Position numbers and translations under genes: made by a program. Positions 25,900 through 36,243 of a stretch of 64,000 bases of DNA are shown here, piece by piece (the first letter of the stretch is position 1; every line of letters begins with the position of its first letter). The stretch comes from Hamiltosporidium tvaerminnensis (taxonomy: Eukaryota; Microsporidia; Dubosqiidae), in NCBI GenBank assembly GCA_022605425.2, contig CM061246.1, positions 1-64,000 on the forward strand. Reading direction: 5' to 3'. A model generated the notes under the pieces. That model was given only the letters and a program-made list of their open reading frames with translations. It had not been told where the DNA came from and did not search any database.

Positions 25900-26850
25900 A
25901 GGCATATGTCTGTAAAAATTCTCGGAAATGGCAGAAGAATGAGAAATTTTGGGCATAAAAACTAAAAGTCGTTCTGCAGTAAATATTATATAAATTTATT
26001 AGATACAGATAGAAATACTCAAAATTTAGAATTATCTAAGGTATTTTGAATTTTATGAGTCAATGTAATAGAATGTCTAAAATAACTTATTGATTCCATT
26101 AATTTAACTCTTAGATAACTGCTATGCACATAGTCACTAGATAAAAACCTAATCTAAAAACAGATGTAAAGTCAATATATTAAAGAAATTCTCGGATATG
26201 TTTATCATACCTCAAAATATGTACCACATCAAATGATTCTGCCAAACCCTTAACAAATGAACAGAAATGCATAATTTACGATCTGAAGTAAAATCTATTG
26301 TAAGAATGCTACAATTCAAACAACAAGATACTCTTTCGTAGTTTTGAAGAGAAATGCAGGCGGTGCTTTACTATTCCTAAGTGATTCATTGTGAATGAGC
26401 ATATTTATGGAACTCTTAATTGGAAAAAAATTGCCGGGCAAGACAAAATACTATGAAAGCACGATGAAAAAACTCTAAAGATCTATTTAGAGATAAGCTT
26501 ATTTATAAAATTTGTTCGTAAATACCCTAAGCATTTATCTCAATCATACAGCAAACTGAATTTAAAATATTCTTAATGAACCAAGATAGCTTAGATATTC
26601 TATAAAATGAGCTAAAAGTAATGGCATGCATTTTTGCGATTAAGTCAATATTCATCGAATAGGCGAATTGATATAGAAGTAAAATAAAAATTACAGAATG
26701 TTTTATAATTAAAAAAATTGGTATCGACAACATTTGGCAGCCGAAAATATTATACGATAGTAAAAAGCCAGGGTAGTTAAATTTTAAGGAGACAATTAAG
26801 ATAATATATAGTACGAAGAAAAACAAATGTTTAATCAAAGCATATAAACT
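25900..26850. other. Mildly G+C-richer stretch, possible decayed coding sequence
   Basis: Composition is somewhat less AT-rich, with a frame near 26380-26560 reading KKIAGQDKILWKHDEKTLKIY without a stop. No family is recognised. The 103-codon minus-strand frame at 26527-26838 is very hydrophobic, with no motif and no neighbours to support it, so I do not call it a gene. Confidence 0.3.
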
Positions 26851-29340
26851 ATAAAAACTTGTAATATTTATTAAACTAAGTATTTAGAACCTTTTACTTC
26901 AAAATCTTTTATGAATAAAATCTTATTTTTAAGTTTAGAAGGAATTATATGCACAATTTTTTTCTGTTGATATTCTTTAAATTTTAGTGTAGCAAGAAAA
27001 CCAAACTTTCAGGTTTCTAATGTTTTTTATTTTACATGATTCTAAAATTAAGTTAAATTAAAATATAATACTTGGCTTTTTTGTAAAACTCTTTAAAGGA
27101 ATATATTTTGAGAGCATGAATTTGCAGTAAAATATTTTTCTGTATATATTTGAGAAAAACATAACAAAATATTTTTTACCACCATTTCTATGTTACTCTA
27201 TAGTACTGCTTTTAAATTTTCTTATAGTATATATCATATGTATAGTTACATTTTTTTCATAATTTCAAAGTGAGTACATATAATACTAAAATTCGCAATA
27301 TACATTAAAAATAATACATTTTTTATATCTTATATGTAGACTTATATGTATTAAGGCAATTATATTTTTATAAAAAAATACCTAACCTATATTGATCTTA
27401 TTTTCGTATTGTCTATTGATCCGTTTTAATATTGATATATGATTGAACAAGCATATTCAAGAAAATGGATTATTTAATTTAAACCCTTTCTTGAAAAAAA
27501 AAATTTGAAGAAAAATTCATTTTTCAAAATATAGTTAAACTCACAATGTAAATTAATGTTTTTTAGCTTTTAGTCTTCTTAATACAATGTAGAAAAACTT
27601 AAAAGCTAAGTATAAACTACCGAGATTATAATATATAATCGTTTGAATATATCTATGCGTCATATAGGTTTAATTAATTTTTTTTACACACTTGCAATCC
27701 AAAAGAACTTATCAATTATGATTGTACTCTATGGATTAGAGTTCTTGACTCAATTTATTATAAATTAGTAATTATAAGCAATATTTTAACAATATTGATT
27801 CTTGCATTGTGAGATTCAAGCTATCATTTTATAAACTCTTTGTATTATAGAAATTCTACTTCATTCATAGTCTTACATTCCCTAAAACCCTAGAATATAC
27901 AATGATTTATATCCTCTTAAGAAAAGATCACAAAAAGTTAAAATTATGCAGAAGTAAAAATAACCAATTTTTTAAAGCACGTTTTTATAAATTAAATTAA
28001 TATCTTTATTTTAATTAGTACTGTCTTCATCTAAACAATTTATTTTTCACGCTCCCTGATCTAATAATTTCTTATAATTTACAAGTTACTTTTCGCGTTC
28101 ACTTACATCTTCAAATATTTTTTAAATCAGAAACTGCTAGGTGCATATAGTTTTTATAAATTTATACATATCCGTTACTATCATTGATTGTGTTCAAAGA
28201 CTGATACTTGTTTAAATTACGAAGGTTTGTATTCGTAAACTAAAGAAAAATTATGGTCATCATATACACTTATAAATCCAAACACTATACTATTTTCTCC
28301 TCATGAATTAAATCCTTATAACCTAGCTTAGAAATAAAGATAAGAAATTTAGAATTTAAAATGAGGGAATAAAAATTTTAATTATAGAATATCAATATAG
28401 AAAATAACTTTTTCAAAACACTATTTTAAAATTGGGTTCATTCTTTAATTAAATGTTGTATATTTTATATTTAAGAATTGGCGCATTTCATATTCTTTTA
28501 TGAACCTTCCACCGTTTAATTTTCGCGTCCAGTTCACAAATATATATCTTTGAGAATATTTTTTCAAAAACATTAAGAATATTTCTTCCAATAAAAAGCA
28601 TGAAATGTATGATTAAAAATAATAACCAACATCCACTAAATATCGTTTCACTTCAATTTATAATTTTATATCAGAAAAGCTATAATCAACGAATTTTTTA
28701 TATTTTTAAATTAAAAGTTCTACCTTCTTATCTTTTTTCATATATTTGATTCTTTTATTTGTTTGACACTCTCAAAGAATGTTTCTACTGAATCCATTCT
28801 TATTCTAATAAATTTACTTTTTTTATAAATTCCTTTCTTCAAAATCAACCTAAGACTGGCTTTTTTACAAATTATACAAAAATAGTAAAAATAAGATTTG
28901 TATTTAAAATATGGTGTATAATAGCAATAACCCTACTAATAAAATATAATTCAAGGGTAATGTTTAAATAATGATATAGTTTGAAAGGGGTTTAAAATTT
29001 AAATTACCTGTTCTTTACTTTAATTTAAGTTCTACTATTTAACTATTAAATTTTTTAAGTCGGATCTGTTAATTAAAAACCAATATAGACTTAACTATTA
29101 ATTTAATAGACGGCTTTATAAATTACTCTTGTTTCGCAGAATCATATGGGTATAAGTAAATAAAAGTGTTACTTTTCATTTATGACAATCTCTACCTCAA
29201 AAAACTTACTATTAAGCTTTACGAACATAATTTTATTATGATTTCTAACATACCTTAAATATTACCATAAAAATATACCACTGTTCATATATGCTCTTAG
29301 AAAATCATTAATATTATGTTTTTATCGAGTTTTAACATAT
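26851..29340. other. AT-rich DNA, nothing recognised
   Basis: No gene, RNA or clear repeat found. A telomere-like string CCCTAAAACCCTAGA at 27880-27894 is most likely chance. Confidence 0.5.
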
Positions 29341-32190
29341 TTTATTTGCATTTTTCGTATTGAATTTTTTAAAAAATATTTGTTACATTTTGTATATACT
29401 ATATAGAACGATTCGAATGTTATCCTCAAATATAAAATAAAAATAATAATGCTTTGATTGATGAAAAGTATTGAAAATAGATAATGTATGATTTTACCGC
29501 TTTTAAATCATCTTAAAAAATAAATTTAGCTTGCTATTAAATTTTTGATATTTTTTAAGATTATTATTGATATATTCTATTATAAATTCAAAAATTCAAT
29601 TAAACAAAATTATATAGAATTTATTAACTAAAGACTGCCAAAAATATTACATATAGCTTCTAAAGATTCGATGTATCACAATATATTTTTAATTTTTTTT
29701 GGATTTGTTTAATCGGATTTTGTATAGTCTTACACTAGATTTAAAAAAATCAAAAAAAAAATTGGGGTAAAAATAGTATCGGCTATATGCCTAGAAATTT
29801 CCAAAAATACATCTCATTAAACTTTTACTGTTTATATAAATGTCTACTAAAAAATCTATTTGTTTCTTTTCAATTTTTATTGCCTATTTAACAAACTTGC
29901 TTGATATATTTTGTATATGTTTTTTTAAAGAGCACCGAATTATGAAAAAATCTAGATGTAAAAATACACAATTAAACACCGAATAAAGCTCCGATTAATA
30001 TAAAAATACGATCGGCAAGCAAATTTTTACGCTTTATGATAATCGTAAGTCATTTTGAAGAATTTTTTGAGTATCAATTTTTTTGGATTTTTTAAGGCAT
30101 ATATACCTATAGTATCTCAAGATTTGTAAATTAACAAAACTACAACGAAAAAAAATTTAAGTTATGCAACAAAATCTAATTAATCTATCGAGTTGTCTTA
30201 AAATAAGCCAAGAAGTCCGTTTGGAATAAACTTCGATGTTCTGAAAGTAAATTTCTAAATTTCTTTTAGCAAATTTGTCATGAATGCATAGTATATTGTG
30301 TATGAAGTAATTTTAAAGAAGAAAACAATTTATTTAAAATATTTCCGGATTTGTATTTCTAAAACATCGCAAATATGATATATCAGTATATTATAAGTAG
30401 ATAGTATCCTTATCATATAATTTACATTATATTTTTTATAAATTCGTATCAGTATATTTTTTCATACATGTTTTATTTGTTCTGCATATAGTAGTATGAA
30501 TATATGAAAAATATAATTCGAAAATGCATATGTTCTTGCTGATAATTAGAAGGAATATAGCTGAGACCAAGGAATAATTTTTCCCATAGTTAAAAATAAA
30601 ATCTAGTAATTTTTATTAGGTTTTCATATTGCTTGATTTTTTTTATTAGGCTTAATGAAGTTACATCTAGCAGTATTAATGATTTTGAATTTCTAAAATA
30701 CAGTTTACAAAAGAAATACTATTTAATTATTTAAAAAAGTAAGAATAATACGAATATTTTTTAAAAAAATTGACTGTTGTGTTTGTTATAAAATTTGATA
30801 AAGTTTATGCTTATCTTAATTACCTGTTTTTTTGATTTTTTTCTTTCTATATTTGTATATGGTATATAAAACGAATCGAGAATTATCAAAAAATATTATG
30901 GCAAAGTATATGTTCAAATAGTTAAAAACAACTAAAAATGCAAGAAAACATCTCTTTAAGAAACAAATAGTTGTGTTTTTAATAAAATTTTACAATCTTT
31001 CAAGATATTATTTTATACATTTTTTTGCATTTTGTTAACCTATTTTGTATATAATGTGTAAGCCTTTCAAAATTTTTCAAAAATATTTAAGAGATAACTG
31101 ATTAAAAACCTGAAAATTCCTTTGAATATAACAAAATATTTTGTCATAAGTCAATAACTGTGTTTTAAATAAAATTTCTAGATGATTTTTATAATTTTCT
31201 GTGATCATAAATTCTCCAATACGGTCGATATAGTTACATATAGTCGTATTGAAATATTAATATTTGAAAAAAAAATTTAAAAATCATATGCATGAAAATC
31301 TGATAAATTATACAAAAAGACCAATAATTATCAAATCTAGTTTTTTTTCAAATTAGGTTTTTCTGAACTTTACTACTCTTCGTTTTTGAACCTTATTAGA
31401 TATGTTTTGTATATAGAATCTGAAAAGATTGAAAAATAGAAAAAAAAAATGAAATTAAGTAGTATACGAATTTTTTCTTATCGACTTATACAGATGTTAC
31501 AAATGGTTTTATATCAACCTATTAAATTTCTTTTAAATTTAAATTTTGTTTTTTATATGAATTTTATCTTTCTTTGACAGGTTTTGGGATATTGAGTGAC
31601 ACTATGATTATTATTCAAAAATATATTCGAAAAAACCTACATTTTAATATCTATAAATTATAGAAGACATATAAGAGATGTCTAATTAATTGTATTTTAC
31701 AGGATGCAATCTTTTTTTCTGATCTTGCTTCGAAGTTTTTTGATATATTCTTTTTAATTTTCAGCATGTAATGTTTAATCAAAAAACATATTAAGAATTA
31801 TAGAAAAATTTATTAACAAGATATAAGATTAACTCGTTAAAAATTCTTGCAAATAGTTGGATAAGTTTAAATAAATAATGTTTGTTTTTTTATGATTTAA
31901 TCTCGACGAATATTTCGAAATTTGCAATGCGTAAATTTTTAGTTTTAAGTAGAAGGTTTTAATATAGTGATATGATCGATTCCAAAATCAAAAGAAGGCT
32001 TATTAAAATGTATATGTTTTAACAAAAAAATCGATCAAAATACAACTGATTTTCATTATATAATACATTTCAATGTTATTATAACATTTCTGGTATTTAG
32101 GGTTTATTTTTGGTACCTGATTGGTTTTTATTAGTGTCATATATTCGTATTAAAGATTTTAACAATTAAAAAAATGTATATATAAATGTA
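29341..32190 (+). repeat. Degenerate tandem satellite, unit about 185 bp
   Basis: A loosely conserved block of the form ATTTTGTATATAGTAT, followed by A-rich sequence with ATATTNNNNAAAAAT, recurs at about 29391, 29570, 29717, 29908, 30100, 30290, 30483, 30680, 30852, 31044, 31223, 31403, 31590, 31770, 31960 and 32135. Most intervals are 180-195 bp. The order of sub-blocks inside each unit is also kept: a T-rich run before the block, AAAATATATGTT after it, then a segment like AATAGTTGTGTTTTNAATAAAATTT. Units are strongly diverged, so the array is old. The right end lies about 500 bp before RLE copy 2. Confidence 0.6.
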
Positions 32191-32696
32191 TGAAGGTTAA
32201 GATTTCATAGTTGCTCTAAAAATAACTAAAAGACTTTTAACACTCTACGATCATGTTTAAAGAAATTTAGAGATTTGATTCAAACTTCTTTTGAAGTATT
32301 TTTCTATTTAGTTAAAAATCACTATAAATTTTATCCCACATATATATTTTTTTTACTTGTATATCTCTTAATGACATTTTTATTTTACCTAAATTATTTC
32401 TCTATTTGTTATTTTAGACACTTATAATTTTATTTAATCAGAGATATTGAGTTATCACATTTTTAATAAGTTATTATGTTACCTAAAATATATTTACGAA
32501 GTTATTTTTCCTTTTTCATTTTTTATTACGTTATTTCACATTTAAAAACCAATCTTGGGTTTAGAAAGTTGTTATATATATGTTTTGTTCAGTCATTTAT
32601 AAGTTGTTATAAACTATACGTTCGGATTAACACGCTTTTTATTCATTTAAATATTCTATAAGTTCTTTTTTCTAAGATTAAAATTCTATTAATATA
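32191..32696. other. AT-rich flank of RLE copy 2
   Basis: No supported gene. A 61-codon frame at 32476-32661 is motif-free. The last part, from about 32660, resembles sequence upstream of the family A copy at 55.06 kb, so the RLE element seems to have landed inside or at the edge of a family A repeat. Confidence 0.45.
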
Positions 32697-32708
32697 TGCC
32701 TTTTATTT
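32697..32708. repeat. Left target-site duplication of RLE copy 2
   Basis: TGCCTTTTATTT at 32697-32708 is repeated exactly at 36232-36243, right after the terminal A-run of the element. It places the element's 5' boundary at 32709, two bases before an ATG. Confidence 0.85.
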
Positions 32709-32710
32709 AT

Positions 32711-33979
32711 ATGGGTAGAAAGAAAAATGTTAGCAGCGAAATATCGAATAATACCAAAATAAAGGCTGCAAACGACGCTGATGAGGTGAAAAAGAGTGAT
32801 AGTGAGATACAAAAATGTAAGCTACACCCACCGGCGATTCCCCTACCTTCCTCCTCCTACACAACAATAACACCTCCACCACCAAGCCAAACATGCAGTA
32901 AAATGCAAAATAGTGGGCTTGACACCTTACCTTCGCCTAATGCACCAGTTCCCTCTTCGGTTGAAGTCTCTGCGTGCGAGCCATCGTACGACATGACAAG
33001 CCCCTGTACTCTAGCTATTCCGGAAGGTAACAGGCTAATGGCATTGCGGACGATATTCGATTCCGTAACAGCCGACCCGAAGGAATGGCCTCGAATTGTT
33101 TTTTTTGCAGTACAGACAAGGTTTGAAAGAATGCCAAGAAATGGCTGGACAGAGCTTCACAGGTACTATAATGAGAAATTCGGCTGCACTGAAACTCTCG
33201 AAGTGTTAAAAAAATTGGCACAAAGTGAGATGGGAAAGGATGTAAAATCAGAAGAGAATGGAGAGCGACGTAGAATCGCCACTTGTCTCGCTGATACATG
33301 CACCTTGACCGACACCACGGAGTACATAAACCTGAGAGATAAATTCTTGAGTAAAATCAAAGAAATCTCTGAGAACGAAATTGGAAAAGTGGTGGTCCGA
33401 ACTAGAAAACATCCAAATGAATTGGTTGATAGTAAAGTTCTGGATCTCATAAATCGAGTAGTCGGTGAATATGCAGGAGCTCATGTACCTGAGTCAATTA
33501 CGGAAGCCGCGTATATCATGCAAGCTGCGCAGGTATGCTATGACGAGGCAACACGTAAAGAGAAGCCTAGATCCGCTTGGAAGGAAAACATAGAAAGTAA
33601 AATTTCTAAGTTAGTACTTTCCAAAGATCTCCTCGAGAAAGCTCGTAAGCAGGAAAAGCTCTCCACTTCGGAAACGAAGAGCCTTAAGAAAATCATGCGA
33701 GAGTTTAATTTAAACTTGAGCAGCGTAACTGATCTTTCTGAGGCTTTAGTTAAGAAGAATGAGTCTTTGAATGTTTACGAGAAAAAAATTACGATGCATG
33801 AAAGTAGGAAGCAATTCCGAAAAGAGAATCGTATGTTTGAGCTTTTCCGAGGTCGATTTTATCGTGGGTTATCCGAGCGTGTGGAATCCGAGCATGTGGT
33901 TAGCCGTGATGAAATTATGAGTTTTTGGTCTACAATGTGGAACAAAATGATGACACAGTCACGTACGATGATTATTTGA
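32711..33979 (+). pseudogene. N-terminal region of the RLE retrotransposon protein
   Basis: An upstream in-frame ATG at 32696 begins just before the duplicated target and runs through it, so the element's own start is the ATG at 32711 (Met6 counted from 32696). The numbering below counts from 32696. A basic start (GRKK) leads into a Pro/Ser/Thr-rich stretch (45-105). Next comes a possible Myb-like three-helix segment with W131 and W151 (about 128-180). A helical, charged region follows, and the segment ENRMFELFRGRFYR (377-390) then RDEIMSFWSTMW (404-415) is the kind of sequence that precedes the RT in R2/Dong-like proteins. The frame ends at TGA 33977-33979 through a frameshift just upstream. 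Recognisable sequence continues in other frames (DHVPSLDEFVNIINWLPNW, then GIDGIYIF) into the RT. No zinc finger is obvious near the N-terminus. Confidence 0.85.
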
Positions 33980-36189
33980 TTCCATTTGTATCAGATAATC
34001 ATCCGACCACGTTCCTTCACTTGATGAATTTGTGAATATCATTAATTGGCTCCCTAATTGGAAGCTGCTGGAATTGATGGTATTTACATTTTTCATTAGA
34101 AACTTACAACTCTTCACAAATATCTTTATGATATTGTGAAGTTATATGTTTAGAAGGAACACCTCAGCTGATTGGTTTTACTGCGGGCTTACGTATTTGA
34201 TACCGAAAGGAATTCCACGAAGAGGCTCTGACTACAGGCCAATCACTTGTATGTCCAACCTCTATAAGTTAACGACAAAGTGTGTAACGAAAGTCGTTCA
34301 ACTTGAAGTGGAAAGGCGAGGGTTGCTTGCAGAGAACCAACTAGGGGCGGTAAGAGGTGTGCAGGGAGCGAAAGAGCAGGCTCTACTGAATATTGCCTTA
34401 AATAAAGAGTATGGAAATAATCTTAAGGCAACATGGATTGATGTTAAAAAGCTTATGATTCAATAGATCATGCTTATTTAACTCAATGATTGAAAACCTT
34501 AATTTACCTGATTGGATCCTGAAATTTATTAAGGTAATTATATCAAAATGGAAAATTGATATATCAGTAGGGCCTGAAAAATCATGAGCAAGAAGATTGA
34601 TAGAGGGATTCTACAAGGAGATAGTCTGTCACCTTTGTTATTTGTGTTGTGTATGGATCCATTAAGCCGAAAGCTTAATGAAAAATACACAAAGTGACAG
34701 TACAAACAGATGCAGAATCCCATTCTACTAATCATCTCTTGTTTATTGATGATCTTAAGCTCCTTGCAAAGACAGCTCCACATTGAGTGCTATGACAGGC
34801 GAGGCAAAGGAATTTTTAGAGGTGATTGGCTTAGAGATTAACAAAGAGAAGTCAGCCACAAATGATACGTGTTGTGAAGATACTGCTACTCTTCTAGAAG
34901 GTGTTAGTGTTTACAAATATTTAGGAATAATAGAAGATAGCAGAGGAATCCCAACACGTAGCTCATTTGAAGAAGTACGAGCAAACTTATATCAAGAGTT
35001 GAAGACTTTGTCACACTAGATTAAATGCAAAAAATTTATTTTCTGCAATCAATCAACATGCGATATCGTTAATCAACTACCACATGGGTACTTCGACTTG
35101 ACCGGCTGACTTCTCTAGTTAGATGAGGCGTGCGTGCGGTGTTGGTTAAAATAAGATACATCTCCGCCCGGATGTGGCGGTTGTTCTTCCTGACGACTTG
35201 GGGGTCTCTGGTGTTGGTTGCGAAGCGAACATTGCTTCTGCACTCTTGGATTGTCTGGAAAAGTAAAGAAATATCACTAGACGAGCAGCAATCCTCAGGT
35301 GGGATAATAATAAAACCCATCTTGCACTAATAAAAGGCTTCTTAAAGTAAGTACGGTTGGTGAAGAAGTCACTAGAAAGTTTGGAAGCTCAACTTGCAAA
35401 CTATATAACGAAATAGAAAACGAACTCCATTCAAGTTATATAATGCAGGAAATGGCTTGTGGTGTTGTGACTCTTCAGATGGCTAAGAGAGGAAATATTA
35501 GGCCACGAATGAGCTGTGTTCTGCTATATCCGGATGAAATGTATTCTGGGGGCGATGGTGTGTCACTTGCGGGGTCTGGTAGACTGTGGTCTCTGCAACT
35601 GATGTGAAAATGCTAGGCCATGATTCACTGCGGCATAATGAGTGGTTGATGCCTACCTTCCCTCTAATAGATATGTTTAGTCTTCAAACGAATAGGGCCA
35701 CTCGTTCGAAATTCTTGATAATGAGTATGCGGATGAGTGGACACCGAATTAAACGTGTTAAATTCGATAACAGACCGGACATATTTATTTTAGATAAGAA
35801 GAAGAATAGATAACACTCATTGAGTGGATCACTTCCAGATTCACTTCAATAGTTGACTGAAACTGGGTATGACCTGCTGCATGGTTGGGCCTTTTTATAA
35901 GTGTGTGTTGGATAATCCCTTGTGTGACCTGGGACGGTATTGTGCAAATACCATACTCTCTTAAAGACTGATCCTGATGTGGCACACGTTTGTCTAAAGA
36001 CGTCGACTTTTCTTTGATCCGGACTTGGTCGGACTAATGCCGCTGGCGTCATGGGTGTTATTATGGATCGATGCATCCCCCCTTTAAAGAAGCGACGGGT
36101 GGTGATTTTAAACCTTAGCCCTTTTTTACAAGGGGACCCTTTGGGACCACCATCATAATGAGTCTTTGAGAGTGGTCGTGAACATGTAA
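33980..36189 (+). pseudogene. RT/RLE part of copy 2, shredded by small deletions
   Basis: Continues the protein through RT, zinc knuckle and RLE, but with repeated frameshifts. Open pieces remain at 34146-34466 (RT fingers to just before motif A) and 34783-35019 (after motif C). Compared with copy 1, nearly all differences are short deletions, often of A or G from purine runs; substitutions are few. Loss is 31 bases over 34100-35217 but 246 bases over 35218-36189. The FIDD box is still present near 34745, but the zinc-knuckle and RLE regions are unreadable as one frame. The final TAA is at 36187-36189. The damage may be real decay or a consensus error in the assembly; see findings. Confidence 0.88.
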
Positions 36190-36231
36190 AATGGTAATAT
36201 TTTAACCCAGAATTTTATTAAATAAAAAAAT
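36190..36231 (+). promoter_or_regulatory. 3' UTR and A-rich end of RLE copy 2
   Basis: Matches the 44-base 3' UTR of copy 1, including AACCCAGAATT and an AATAAA hexamer, and ends in a longer A-run than copy 1 directly before the target duplication. Confidence 0.7.
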
Positions 36232-36243
36232 TGCCTTTTATTT
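36232..36243. repeat. Right target-site duplication of RLE copy 2
   Basis: Exact repeat of 32697-32708 (TGCCTTTTATTT). Confidence 0.85.

Larger units (their letters stand above)
32709..36231 (+). mobile_element. RLE-type non-LTR retrotransposon, copy 2, apparently full length but damaged
   Basis: A 3.5-kb element between 12-bp target duplications. From 34100 to its end it is the same sequence as copy 1 (915-3325), but 279 bases shorter (2,132 against 2,411). It carries about 1.4 kb of 5' sequence absent from copy 1. The two target duplications are unrelated in sequence, so insertion is not tightly site-specific. The ATG at 32711 is almost at the 5' boundary, so either the 5' UTR is nearly absent or this copy is itself slightly truncated. 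Confidence 0.88.

Noticed and set aside
26527-26838. 103-codon minus-strand membrane-like ORF
   Set aside because: Hydrophobic frames of this length arise easily in AT-rich DNA; there is no motif, no homologous copy in the window and no supporting context.
27880-27894. CCCTAAAACCCTAGA as an internal telomere remnant
   Set aside because: Only two imperfect units with a four-A spacer in AT-rich DNA, and no link to an element end or repeat boundary.
29341-32190. CRISPR-like or regularly spaced repeat array
   Set aside because: The recurring blocks are loosely conserved and the spacers are not unique in character; the whole unit is repeated, as in an old satellite, in a eukaryotic chromosome.
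32476-32661. 61-codon ORF just upstream of RLE copy 2 as an element gene
   Set aside because: It lies outside the target-site duplication, so it is not part of the element, and it has no motif.
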